A DNA stretch of 23,088 nucleotides from Chara braunii (GCA_003427395.1 BFEA01000407.1:640478-663565); one strand, 5' to 3'; positions 8,472 to 19,186 are shown, counted from the stretch's first letter. Program-made: numbers and translations. The notes: generated from the sequence alone by a model not told the origin.

Positions 8472-8544
8472 CGGTTACAAAGAACTTTGATTTTCTTTGA
8501 TTTTTGCTGAGAAAATCAAAGAAAATCAAGGCCTCTTGTAACCG
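8472..8544. repeat. 73-nt foldback with 9-bp and 18-bp arms
   Basis: The outer arms are CGGTTACAA (8472-8480) and TTGTAACCG (8536-8544). The inner arms are TTGATTTTCTTTGATTTT (8487-8504) and its exact complement (8512-8529). A symmetric 6/6 internal loop separates them, and the terminal loop is 7 nt. It resembles a small-RNA precursor or a miniature foldback element. Confidence 0.85.
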
Positions 8545-8820
8545 GAATAAAACGGATTACATGCATAGGGAGAAACACATGTTTTAGGTGCATCCGGAGC
8601 CAAAATCGAGTCCGAATGCACTTGGGAATCGACCATTTATTTTTCTTTTGAGTAAGGGCTAGTCCTACGACATTGCGGCTAAGGAATTAACCCCCATTGC
8701 AGTCCGAGTTGTAACGGATTGCATGGGGGAGAGAAAACACATGTTCTAGGTGCATACGGAACCAATATTGGGCCCGGATGCACTAGAAAATTTAACGCTT
8801 CATTTTCTTTTAACATGGGG
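8535..8820. repeat. Direct repeat of about 130 bp, two copies, each with two hairpins
   Basis: The copies at about 8535-8670 and 8691-8820 share an ACGGATT(A/G)CATG hairpin arm, AAACACATGTT(T/C)TAGGTGCAT and a T-rich end. Each also contains a hairpin GTGCATxCGG...CCG(G/A)ATGCAC (8588-8621 and 8750-8783) with one arm mismatch. Confidence 0.75.
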
Positions 8821-9244
8821 CAAGTTGTGGGGTTGTGGGTGTAGAAAACAGCCATGATTGCAGTCCAAGAAATTATGGACTGCATGGGGATGCCAAGGCT
8901 AAGGAGAAATGGGCTATGGCAAACCCGGAAGGCTAGAAAGGAGTAATTTCGGCATGGGGCAAGTAAAGACGGTAAACGGCAACCGTGAGATTTCAACGGC
9001 CTAGAAATATCAGCACACATGTAGAAATGATGGGACCACCAAGGGTAAGGGGACCCCAAAAATAAAAATGAGACGCCATCCGGAATGTTGTCGGGGGCCA
9101 AATGAGTCCAAATAATAAAAATCGAAAAACGGGACATGCGTCGGCGGGAGGAGGAAATAGAACTAGTATGGAGGAAGATGGCGGGGACTTGGGGTGTCCC
9201 AAGGGAACCGTGAGCAAGCACAAGGAATATTTGTGCAAGCAAAC

Positions 9245-9767
9245 GGCACTGTCGAGATCAGGGATCTAGACGGTGGAAAATATTAGCACCAATAGTGCAA
9301 GCACTAGTACGGACAAGTGGGAGAGTCATGGGGGGAAAAAGAAAGCAAGATAATAATGTTAGGAGTGCTGCCCAGCAGTCCGGAATATCTCGGACTAGCT
9401 AGGCATGAGAAAATGGAGCCTTGAGAGACTCAACATAAGAAAAAGGTTGTCCTTAGAAAATCGGAGCAAAAGGGGCTCAGAATTGGACAAACGGAGGCAA
9501 AATGAAGCCTTCTAGGAGCATGGGGGTGACCTTGTTGGAATCCAAAATATAACGGCCAAGTAACAACCATAAACATGGCCTTGAATGAGCCCCTAGGGCC
9601 TAGATAGAGGGTGCACAACAGTTTGACACTTGTCACAACTGAAATAAAAGAAAAAGAAAGAAAAATGGGAGAGAAAGGAGGGAGAATGAGACAAAAAGGG
9701 AGAAAAGAGTGGAGGAGAATGTGCCGGCCTGTTGGGACCTGCACAGTAGGGATTGGCAGGTCCCAAC
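9245..9767. repeat. Diverged 0.5-kb module, copy B
   Basis: This is the counterpart of 7830-8345. It ends in a hairpin with perfect 12-bp arms, GTTGGGACCTGC (9731-9742) and GCAGGTCCCAAC (9756-9767), with a 13-nt loop. A short third match to the module start lies near 8970-9012. Confidence 0.75.
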
Positions 9768-9916
9768 TATGACCTCATCCCTCCTAGAATGAGGGAGGGC
9801 AATCCGGATTGTCAATAAAATCTGAATTAAAAAGCTGAAAATGAGAGAAAATGCAAAAAGGAAGTGACCAATTTTCTTTTGGGCCATGGATCTGAGATCA
9901 GATCTCATGGTAGAGA

Positions 9917-9960
9917 GGAACTAGCCGTTTTTTGTGGGCCAGCTAAAAACGGCTAGCTCC
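9917..9960. repeat. Inverted repeat, 16-bp arms
   Basis: CTAGCCGTTTTT (9921-9932) pairs exactly with AAAAACGGCTAG (9945-9956), and flanking GGAA/CTCC extend the arms to 16 bp with one mismatch. The loop is 12 nt. Confidence 0.85.
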
Positions 9961-10228
9961 GGAATGAGGTGACAGCCCAAAATGGAAAGAAACAAAAGAG
10001 GGAAAAGGACAAAACAATGCATTTGGTCCAAAAGGAGAGCCAGATGCACAAAAAGTAAAAAAATTGGACTTAGGAGCTCAAAATTGAAGCAAGGGCTATT
10101 AGGGGGTAGCTCGGATTATTGCTGGCCTTGGATCTCAGCCAGAACCAAGGTTGAAAATGTACCGCCATATGGAAAAATGCTCCGGCCTACTCGAAAGAGA
10201 TCGAAACTCGAAAAAATCGAGTAAAAAT

Positions 10229-10331
10229 GCCCCTTGGGCACTAGGACCCAAGGGGGCAGCATTTGTGAGGCAAAAAGGAGGCCAGAGTAGGCCAAGAGGC
10301 AGTCCGAGTTGGTACCAACCACTCGGACTGC
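10229..10331. repeat. Two further hairpins
   Basis: GCCCCTTGGG (10229-10238) pairs with CCCAAGGGGGC (10247-10257) with one bulge and an 8-nt loop. GCAGTCCGAGT (10299-10309) pairs exactly with ACTCGGACTGC (10321-10331). Confidence 0.85.
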
Positions 10332-10440
10332 ATGTACTAGGCCAAAATGAGGCCCAGGTACCTCTAGGAGGGCCTAGTAAGGGAATTTTGCATTGGGGGT
10401 ACCTCGGTTTACCTCAAGGCTCATGAGGAGGCTCATGGGC

Positions 10441-10904
10441 TGGCTGGACTGTTGGTTTCAGCCTACATAAGCTGAGGATGCAGTCCGTCACTCTCACATT
10501 TGCATAAGGAGTGCCCATGCTGCCCAAGTGAGCTCACAAGAGCACCTTTGCACTTGGAGTGAGAGGGGAAGAGTCCATGCTAGTGGGAGAGGTTAGAAGA
10601 GACTAGGAGGTAGTGGGGAAGGCTCTGGAGGGTAGTGATGGCGGGAGAGATACTTGAGAGGTAATCTGCCATATCCCTCCTGGGTGTAGGAGAGAAGGAG
10701 AGGCTAGAGGAACCCCCATTAGCCCTCCTAGAGGGAAGGACTCCATAGTCATAGCCGGGGGAGCTTGCCATAGCCTGAGAGAGAGCAAGGAAGGAGGAGA
10801 GAAGGGCTTGGAGAAGAAGGAAGTCATAGCTAAGAGGGGATTGTGCAAGGAGTGGAAGCTTCATCAAGAGGACACCAACATCAAGGAATCAACAAGGTGA
10901 GAAG
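10441..10904. other. Non-coding, purine-rich, nothing recognised
   Basis: A single unpaired ATGCAGTCCG arm occurs near 10479. Otherwise I see no gene or repeat. This may be the end of the LTR or the start of the leader. Confidence 0.4.
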
Positions 10905-11215
10905 AAGAAAGAGACTTCTTCACCTTCATCTTCTTCTTCTTCTTCTTCCTCTTCTTCATCTTCCTCTGCTTCTTATTCTTCTTCTTCTTCTTCCTCTTCT
11001 TCTCCTTCTTCCTCTCCTCCTTCTTCTTCCTCTTCTTCATCCTCACTCCCTCCTTCCTTTTCTCCTCTCCCCCTTCATCTCCTCCTTCCTCCTCTTCACT
11101 TCTATTCTCTTTGTCTTTTTTCTCCTCTCTCCATCTCCATCTCCCTCATCTCTCTCCCCTTCTCCTCCATCTTCTCTTATTTCATCTTCTCTCTTCCATG
11201 GGCTACTCAAACTCT
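10905..11215. repeat. CTT/CCT-rich pyrimidine microsatellite
   Basis: Over 300 bases of nearly pure C and T on the plus strand. The leucine-rich and lysine/glutamate-rich frames it creates on the two strands are artefacts. Confidence 0.92.
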
Positions 11216-11262
11216 CCTCTTTCACTTATACACTAGAGGGTAGTACTCTGATTCTTTCCTAG

Positions 11263-12040
11263 ATGCTCCTTGATACAATCTTGGTGATTTGGGCTCTTCA
11301 AACTTGTGATTTTCCCACTCACACAAGTAGGTTGTATAGTTCTTCACCCATGGATGCTCCTTGATGCAATCTTGGTGATTTGGGCTCTCCAAACTTGTGA
11401 TTTTTACACTCACACTAGTAGGTAGTATAACGCTTCACCCATGGATGCTTCTTGATACAATCTTGGTGATTTGGGTTTTTCAAACTTGTGATTTTCACAC
11501 TCAAACTAGTAGGTAGCATAACGCTTCACCCATGGATGCTTCTTGATGCAATCTTGGTGATTTGGGTTCTCCAAACTTGTGATTTTCACACTCACACTAG
11601 TAGGTAGTATAGCGCTTCACCCATGGATGCTTCTTGATACAATCTTGGTGATGTGGGTTCTTCAAACTTGTGATTTTCACACTCACACTAATAGATAGTA
11701 CAAAGCTACATTCATGGATGCTCCTTGATGCAATCTTGGTGATTTGGGATCTCCAAACTTGTGATTTTTACACTCACACTAGTAGGTAGTATAACGCTTC
11801 ACCCATGGATGCTTTTTGATGCAATCTTGATGTTTAGGTCTCTTCAAACTTGTGTTTTTCACTCTCACACTAGTAGGTAGTATAGCTTTTTACCCATGGA
11901 TGCTTCTTGATACAATTTTGGTGTTTCGGACTATTCAAACTTGTGTTTTTCCACTCTCACACTAATAGGTAGTATAGCGCTACATTCATGGATGACCCTT
12001 GGTTCGACCTTGGTGATCTGGCCCACTTAGACTCTTGTTT
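11263..12040. repeat. Minisatellite, 91 bp unit, eight copies plus a partial
   Basis: Units start at ATGCT(C/T)CTTGAT at 11263, 11355, 11445, 11536, 11627, 11718, 11809 and 11900, and a partial at 11992. Each contains CAATCTTGGTGATTTGGG, CAAACTTGTGATTTT and CACTAGTAGGTAGTATA. Spacing is 90-92 bp throughout. Confidence 0.95.
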
Positions 12041-12060
12041 TAACTCACATGATAGCATGT

Positions 12061-12761
12061 GATGTTCCGGATGATCTTCCCTTCATTTACATGTGTTTTT
12101 CATTAGCCTAGCCACTCATTGTCATGTTCATGCTTAGTGTGATATTCCGGATGATCTTCCCTTCATGTGCATATGCTTTTCATTAGTCTAGCCACTCATT
12201 GTCATGTTCATACTTAATGTGATGTTCCGGATGATCTTCCCTTCATGTGCATGTGCGTTTCATTAGTCTAGCCACTCATTGTCATGTTCATACTTAGTGT
12301 GATGTTCCGGTTGATCTTCCTTTCATGTGCATGTGCTTTTCATTAGTCTAGCCACTCATTGTCATGTTCGTACTTGGTGTGATGTTCCGGTTGATCTTCC
12401 TTGCCTTTCATTAGTCTAGCCACTCATTGTCATGCTCGTACTTAATGTGATGTCCCGAATGATCTTCCCTTCATGTGCAGTGCTTTTCATTAGTCTAGCC
12501 ACTCATTGTCATGTTCATACTTGGTGTGATGTTTTGGATGATCTTCCCTTCATGTACATGTGTTTTTCATTAGTCTAGCCACTCATTGTTAGGTTTCATA
12601 CTTAGTGTGATGATCCGGGTGATCATCCCTTCATGTGCATGTGTTTTCCATAAGTTCTAGCCACTCATTGTCATGTTCATACTTTGTGTGATGTTCCGGT
12701 TGGTCTTCCCTTCATGTGCATGTGCCTTCCATTAGTCTAGCCTCTCTTTATCAAGTTTATG
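12061..12761. repeat. Minisatellite, 80 bp unit, about nine copies
   Basis: GATGTTCCGG-type starts occur at 12061, 12141, 12221, 12301, 12381, 12449, 12528, 12609 and 12690. Each unit has CTTCCCTTCATGTGCATGTG and CATTAGTCTAGCCACTCATT. One unit has an internal deletion of about 12 bases. Confidence 0.95.
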
Positions 12762-14100
12762 TGTCGGATCTTTGCTTTGTGCATGTGCTTCCACTAGTCT
12801 AGCCTCTCATTGTCAAGTCATGTTTGATGTGATATCCCGGATTCTTACTTAATTGATCTCTACTCTTTGTGCATGTGTTTTCCACTAGTCTAGTCTTTCA
12901 TTGTCAAGTTCATGTTTGATGTGGTGTTCCGAATCTTTACTTAGTTAGTCTCTCCCCCTTGTGCATGTTCTTCCACTAGCCTAGTCTCTCATTGTCAAGT
13001 TCATGTTTGATGTGATATCCCGGATCTTTACTTAGTCAATCTCTTCTCTTTGTGCATGTGTTTTCCACTAGTCTAGGCTCTCATTGTCAAGTTCATGTTT
13101 GATGTGATGTCCCGGATCTTTACTTAGTCAATCTCTTCTCTTTGTGCATGTGTTTTCCACTAGTCTAGCCTCTCATTGTCAAATTCATGTTTGATGTGAT
13201 GTCCCGGATCTTTACTTAGTCAATCTCTTCTCTTTGTGAATGTGCTTTCTACTAGTCTAGCCTCTCCTTGTCAAGTTCATGTTTGATGTAATATTCCGAA
13301 TCTTTACTCAATCAATCTCTTCTCTTTGTGCATGTGCTTTCCACTGGTCTAGCCTCTCCTTGTCAAGTTCATGTTTGATGTGATATTCATGATCTTTACG
13401 TAGTTGATCTCTTCCCCTTGTGCATGTGTTTTCCACTAGTCTAGTCTCTCATTGTCAAAGTTCATGTTTGATGCGATGTTCCGGATTTTTACTTAGTCAA
13501 TCTCTTCTCTTTATGCATGTGTTTTCCACTAGTCTAACCTCTTCTTGTCAAGTTCATGTTTGATGTGATGTTCCGGATCTTTAATTAGTTGATCTCTTCC
13601 CCTTGTGCATGTGCTTCCACTTGTCTAGCCCGTCATTGTCAAGTTCATGTTTGATGTGATGTTCCGAATCTTTACTTAGTTGGTCTCTTTCCCTTGTGCA
13701 TGTGCTTCCACTTGTCTAGTCTCTCATTGGCCAGTTCATGTTTGATGTGATGTTCCGGATCTTTACTTAGTCAAGCTCTTCTCCTTGTGCATGTGCTTCC
13801 ACTAGTCTAAGTCCCTCATTGTCAAATTCATATGTGATGTAAAGTTCCGGATCTTTACCTAGGTTGATCTCTTCTCTTTGTGCATATGCCTTCACTAGTC
13901 TAGCCTCTGATTGTCAAGCTCATGTTGGATGTGATGTTCCGGACTTTACTTAGTTAGTCAGACTCTCTTCTCTTTCCACTAGTCTAGCCTCTCATTGTCA
14001 AGTTCATGTTTGATGTGATGTTCCGGGTCTTGTTTAGATGATCTTCTTCTCTATGAGTATGTGTTTTCCATTGGTCTAGCTTCTCATTGTCATATTATTT
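12762..14100. repeat. Minisatellite, 92 bp unit, about fourteen copies
   Basis: Starts include 12831, 12923, 13014, 13106, 13198, 13290, 13382, 13475, 13567, 13658, 13749, 13840, 13933 and 14017. The unit shares GTGATGTTCCGGAT and CTAGTCTAGCCTCTCATTGT with the 80-bp family and adds a TTTACTTAGTCAATCTCTTC segment, so the two families share an origin. Confidence 0.95.
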
Positions 14101-14169
14101 CAAGATATACTTATTCAATCTCTCACTATGGAGCGGGTGATCGACGTTTGGTTGCTGTTACGAGGAGCT

Positions 14170-14342
14170 GATTTGATTAAGAGTTCTTCTTGTTTTCTCT
14201 TTCTCTCTCCCGCTCTCTCTCTTCCTCTCTCACTCTCTCTCCTTCTCCCTCTCCCTCTTTTTCTCCTTCCTCCTCTAGACCTCTCCTCCCCCCTCCCCGT
14301 TTATCACCTTGCCTTCTCTCTCCATCTCTCCCGTCCCCTCAC
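14170..14342. repeat. CT-rich pyrimidine stretch
   Basis: Interrupted CT/CCT repeats on the plus strand with no coding meaning. Confidence 0.85.
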
Positions 14343-15497
14343 TTTGCGTATGACTAACCCTTCTCTTCTCACTTGGAAACATTGTCAGGGCACGGACGGT
14401 AAACGAAATCAGACTTCACTTGGTAGAGAAAGAGGGCAAGGGGAGGATAGCCGGTCCCTTGTGCCACCAAGGAGGCAAAAAAGAAAGGACGGTTGAAAAA
14501 AGTGAGAGAAAGGCAGAATCCGGAGGATAACTTAAGTTGAAAGTGAGGTCAGTTTGACTCAACCATTTCCCCGACTGCATGACTATGAGAAGAGAATGGG
14601 ATGATTGAGCATCAAGAAGGAACAAAGAGCAGCCAAAGGATTTGAAAAGATAGGCATGTGGGAAGGGTTATGTGTTGACCCCCAACGGGGGATTGTATGA
14701 ATCTTCTTGCTTGTGTGGGATTGTGCAGGTGAGTGATGGCTAGAAATGCCTTGAGCGGGATAGGGGCGAGAGGAACTGGGCACCAAGAGTGAAAGGGAAG
14801 AGGGACAAAGGGGCTATGGGACCCTTGACATAGAGCCAACCCACGGAAACGACTTTTGCGCTTGAAGACTTGGAGTGTAAATGAGAGTCTTGTCGTACCA
14901 AGGAAATTGTGATGTTGTGTGTGCATGCATATGAGGACCCCGAAAAGACTAAAGGGCCTACTTCAATAAGGAAAACAGCAAATTGTGAGACCCGATGGAT
15001 GCGTAGAGGCGAGGGAGAGGACGGTTCCGCCACACCCCGTTGACGCCATATAGCCACAATGCTTAGGGAAATGGAGCGTGGCCTAAGAATGACGCTTAGC
15101 CTACGCACAAGAGAAAAGAAACACTCAAAGAATCCTTGGACTGCCTGCATATTGGAAGGAGCAATTGCATGAGAACACAACAAAGAAAAAAAAAAAAATC
15201 AGCGTTGCGGAACAACCAGCGAGACTACCACCCGGCGTGAGGGTTGAGCTACATCCCCAATGTCAAAGCTCTGTCGCGCAATGACCCACCCCCATCCATC
15301 TCAAAGCACTAAGTGGGGGTAACCCTGGGACGAATGACCCGCGCCCTGAGCATGAGTGTGGGCGGGCCGACCCAACTGGGACCTTCAGTGGGGTCGACTA
15401 AGGCTCGAAAGTCCACCGAGGTTTGGCCCTACAGCAGTTGGAGGGACCTCGAATCTCATTCGGATCGCGATTGAGTGCCACCGAAGGAACTTGAGGC
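14343..15497 (+). other. Untranslated leader before pre-gag, nothing recognised
   Basis: No domain is seen on either strand. A minus-strand frame at 14740-15183 is long but has no recognisable protein. I searched for TGG-led primer-binding sites matching common tRNA 3' ends and found none convincing. Confidence 0.4.
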
Positions 15498-16136
15498 ATG
15501 AGCGAACCTGACACGGAAGAGCTAGTGGGACTAGAGAGGATGAGGGCAGAATTGTATAGAATCCTGACCCTTTGCTGGGAAGAGAAGAGAAGACCAAAAC
15601 CAGGGTCTTTACATAAGATCAAATTACTTGAGACAATCACGGTTAAGATCTTCGACGGATTGAAAGAGGAGCTCCTCTCGGGAGAAAGATAGGCGTGAGA
15701 ACTACCTTCACCTCAAATTCGATAACTTGGGAATTAGAGACCCGTGCCAACGGCCCCGAGGTCGAGGTAGAGGGGGGAGTGAAACTTAGCCAAGGTCTCA
15801 GAGAAAACCAGAAGGCTCGAGCTAAGAAGAAATTCTTTGTCGAAGAACGACGATTGGCTATGGAAGAGGAGAGCATGAACCACCTTAGCGAAGTTTTCGG
15901 TTTTTGTTAGGACTTGGAGAGAACCCTTACTAGAGGTCGAGAGAAAATTTGAGGAGGACTCTAGGTGGTTTGGGACTCCCCTCGAAGCCAGGTTGCACCT
16001 AGTTGAGGCCCGTTTCAGGGAGAAGACGGGAGAATTCGAGAAAGCTTTGCACCAAACGATACTCGACCAAGGCGAGAGCGCTCGAGGGAGGTGTGACCGT
16101 GTGAGGACTCGTTTGTGGAAGCGGCTGAGCGATTAG
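15498..16136 (+). pseudogene. Pre-gag coding region, part 1 (unknown, multi-frame)
   Basis: An ATG at 15498 opens 64 codons (MSEPDTEELVGLERMRAELY) ending in TAG at 15690-15692. Protein-like sequence then continues in other frames: a charged helical stretch to about 15897 (RAKKKFFVEERRLAMEEESM), then frame 3 to TAG at 16134-16136 (RWFGTPLEARLHLVEARFRE). These pieces look like one helical, charged protein broken by at least two indels. I do not recognise a family. It lies upstream of the capsid sequence and on the same strand, so it could be an extended Gag N-terminus or a separate 5' protein. Confidence 0.5.
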
Positions 16137-16158
16137 CCCGGGTAAGGTAGGTCTGTCA

Positions 16159-16944
16159 ATGATTAGATACGACAGGGGGAGCCATATCGGAACCTTGGAG
16201 AGGTCTTGGAAGTCGGGGGCTAGGTATGGAGTAACCCTCCCCAAGATTAGGAAGGTAGGGGAGGCTATTACGAAGTTCTTCGAGATCTACGGGCAGGAAA
16301 CAATAGTTCATTTTTCGGTAGTTTCCGAGAGAGGTACCCGCACGCGGAGGGCTGAAATCATCCTGTCTCACTACGATAGACAGTTCTTTGCGACCGAGTT
16401 AGCCGAAGGGAAGGACCCTCTAGATATCGCCCGAAGAGCCCTAGACCGGCTTAGAGGACTGAGAGGGGGGGCCGCCGAAGGACGCGTGGTAGATAGGGTT
16501 GAGTACCGAGGGAGGCTAGAGATCCCGCGTGCGCCTCACGGCCGGACTTGGGAAATCCCTGCTTGGGCCTACCGACTACTCTACCCCGACGACGCAGCTG
16601 TAAGGAAGGTCCTAAATAAATGATAACTAATTGAAAAATTTCCCCTAGGAGAGGAGAAGAGACACGAGTTATTCATCCAGTGTTGGGCGTCGCGGGAGCA
16701 TACGGACTTCGAGTGGTGGGTATTAGTAGAGGAGTTCATTAAGCCTCTATTTGGAGGGCAAGCCGGAGAGGTGGATAAAGCTCTGATTAGAAGGTGTTCT
16801 CAAGAGGGGATTAGGGGCATTTCCGATCTAAAAATTGCCAACCTAGCGTTAGCTGCTTGCGAAGAGAAACGAGTACGCGACTCCTGGTGGACCGTGACTA
16901 GTGAAGAATCTGAGGGTGATAGTGAGGAACAGGAATCAAGTTAG
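16159..16944 (+). pseudogene. Pre-gag coding region, part 2 (unknown)
   Basis: A single frame runs from ATG 16159 to TAG 16942-16944 and is broken only by adjacent stops TGA-TAA at 16621-16626. The first 154 codons include ITKFFEIYGQETIVHFSVVS and a basic region; the second part includes FEWWVLVEEFIKPLFGGQAG and an acidic tail (SEESEGDSEEQESS). The mix of aromatic helices and an acidic end is unlike canonical gypsy capsid, which appears only later at about 17650. It may be a matrix-like domain. Function unknown. Confidence 0.55.
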
Positions 16945-17034
16945 GGGGAGGAAAGCTGGGAATAAAGTAACAAAGCAGAAAGACAGGGAGGTTACGCTAG
17001 CGAGGGAAGCGACTAGAGATTGGTGATAGGGTGC

Positions 17035-18645
17035 ATGGAAAGTGAGGTGGAGCGTGGACTCGCCCGATCACCTAAGACCACTAGCATGGGGCGAACCGAG
17101 GAAGACATTGAGTTAGGGGCAAGATTAAGCAAGTCAACCGAAGGAGTGACCGAGGGTATGAAAGCTATAGGTAGGGCCTTAAGGAGCACGGAGGCACCCC
17201 TCGGAGAGAGAACTGCGGAACAACGAGCGAATTCCGAGGAGCGTTTGCACCGGGAAAAGGAGCCGCGAATACCAGTAAGAGAAAGGACGGCGGAAGCCAT
17301 GAAGGGCTTCCCGATCGAAAACCGATGGGCGGGTCAAGTGGACGCGAAAGAAAGAGTCGGCGAGGGGCAAGAGTTCCCACATGACAGGGCTGGGTGCTGG
17401 GCACCGAGGAGGGGCGAAGACGGGAGCCTAAGGAGAAGCGAACTGGGAGATGAACGACCAACAGAAATTGGGGGAGGACCACGGAGACGGGCCGGGAGAG
17501 AAACCGGTTCTGCATGGGTTCAGGAGGAAGCGATAGGAAGGAATGTGGGAGGATTCAGAGACGTCTGGAGAAGGTTTAGGGGCCAAGAACCCGTGCGTTG
17601 GGAACGCGAAGACCCGGGTGATAAAGGTCACCGTGGGGAGGAACCATCAGGACCTCTGAGGGTTTGGCCGTGGATGGAAGAACTAGACCCTGCTTGGTAC
17701 GAACCCTACGACCCGGTGATAGATGGGCCGGCGGAAGGTCCCTACTTCCGTCGGTATGATGACCGGCGAGTCCCCTACTACGATGTGAACCTAGGACTGG
17801 GATCGCTCTTCTTCAATGGGAGGGACGTGACCGGGTTCATGTAGAAATGAGAGAGTTACGCCTACTGAAAGAAATTTTCAGAGAAAGAATAGATCGACAA
17901 TTTTATACAACATTTGGACCTTGAACTGGACCAGGCCATTAGGGCAATATACCCGGCAGATGGGAGGTGGAAAACCTTCAAGAGCAGCTTGTTGTGAACC
18001 ATCGCCTGTGACGATTTGATACCTGCGATAGAAGGGTTGCGCCGGGTCTCAAGATGGGAGCAGTAAAGTCTAGTGGCATTCACTCGAAGGTTCAAACGCT
18101 TGTCGCAAGCTTTGGTGGATAGGGGGATGCTCTCAAAAGTAGATAGGTGTGTGATGTTCATGCTGCACCTACCTGAAAAAAAGAGGAACGAGGTTTTCGA
18201 GAGGGTCCCTAGGGACTCGGCAAATTTTGAAAGGGTCGCCTAAGTGGTCTTCACAAGAGGAGGAGTAGACGTGAGGGACTATATGAAGGAGAGTCTGGAT
18301 ATGGCGCCTCGAAGTATGCGTACTCAAAGGAACGACGGTCCTCGCGGAAACGATAGGCCACCGCGTGGAGCCCCCGGCTAGCGCTGGGGAGGAGGGCCAA
18401 CAGGTTGGCGGAACGAGTCTGGAAACCAAGGGAATTGGATAAATGATCGGGAGGCTGGAGGTAATCGAGGTTCTGATCGGGGAAATTCTCATTGGAAGGA
18501 TGCGAGGGATGGAAGATGGGGAGACCCTTCCCAGCCTAGGGCCGCGGGGACTCGGCCCGAGGTAAGTGAGGCTAGGGCCTTACAGGCGCCCGATCCCTCA
18601 ACAACCGTTGGGACAACGCCCCAAGTAGGTACACTGTACACGTCC
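17035..18645 (+). pseudogene. Gypsy Gag, capsid region with many stops
   Basis: Frame 1 is open from ATG 17035 to TAG 17842-17844. It begins with a charged, probably coiled-coil segment, then shows a capsid start (FFNGRDVTGFM). The same frame continues, with about eight further stops, through capsid hallmarks: FTRRFKRLSQALVDRGML, MFMLHLPEKKRNEVFERV and VFTRGGVDVRDYM, followed by an R/G/N-rich linker. Gag assembles the virus-like particle around the element RNA. Several stops sit where Q, R or W would be expected, which fits C-to-T and G-to-A decay. This copy cannot make Gag. Confidence 0.8.
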
Positions 18646-19186
18646 TAACAATCCTCCGCCTCGGAGCGGGTGTGTCTATTGCAATGAAGATGGTCACATT
18701 AAGCGGGAGTGTCCTCATCTCACGGAAACCCTAAGGTTAGGAGTGGTGAAGTTGAATGAAAATAAGTGGGTCATGTGGGGAGATGATGGAGAAGCGGTCT
18801 CCTTCTACCCCTCGATGAAGATAAACGTGGACAAGAGGATTGATCTACAAGAGGCAAGGCTAGGGAAGAAGCCTGAGGTCGGCGGGACCTCTAGCTCCTT
18901 CCGCATCCAAAAGACGGAGGCACCGGGAGGTGTGTCCATAAGGGAGTTGCAGGTGTTCAACATCAAGTTCGTTGAGACCAAGCCTGAAGAAGAGGGACTG
19001 TGCTTAAGAGTGAGAACCCAAGTTGGGGCCGGGCCATCAAAGAGCAAGGAAAGCTCGACAGCGGACGGAGGGAAGAGGAGTGGCGACGACGACCAACCAA
19101 TAGTCGACGTTAAAACCACAGAGGAAAGGAACGGGGAAGAACCTACGTCACCGAAATCGCCTAGGAAGAAAGGGCCGAAGAAGTGA
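18629..19186 (+). pseudogene. Gag nucleocapsid (CCHC zinc knuckle) and Gag-Pol linker
   Basis: Frame 2 after a TAG at 18626-18628 carries one perfect C-x2-C-x4-H-x4-C knuckle, CVYCNEDGHIKREC (18671-18712), which binds RNA in particles. About 150 codons of polar linker follow, including an acidic and lysine-rich end (SPRKKGPKK) and TGA at 19184-19186. The segment is one frame off from the capsid before it and the protease after it, which two compensating indels near 18640 and 19180 would explain. Confidence 0.85.

Larger units (their letters stand above)
7133..10440 (+). mobile_element. Putative long LTR (left end near 7133, right end unresolved)
   Basis: The block starts with TGTCGGGACT after a polypurine tract, has no supportable gene over 3 kb, and is packed with inverted repeats. 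The first bases themselves form a hairpin: TCGGGACT (7135-7142), loop GGTG, AGTCCCGA (7147-7154). I could not find a second copy of this LTR in the window, a CA right end or a tRNA primer-binding site, so the right boundary is only where hairpin density falls. A solo non-autonomous element is the alternative. Confidence 0.4.

Noticed and set aside
10843-11262. Leucine/histidine-rich frame (plus) and lysine/glutamate-rich frames (minus)
   Set aside because: They are translations of the CTT/CCT microsatellite and have no other support.
14128-14496. Plus-strand frame with a hydrophobic leucine/proline run resembling a membrane segment
   Set aside because: The hydrophobic part is the CT-rich repeat in translation.
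14740-15183. Minus-strand frame of 147 codons in the leader
   Set aside because: No recognisable domain, low-complexity serine content, and opposite strand to the element genes.
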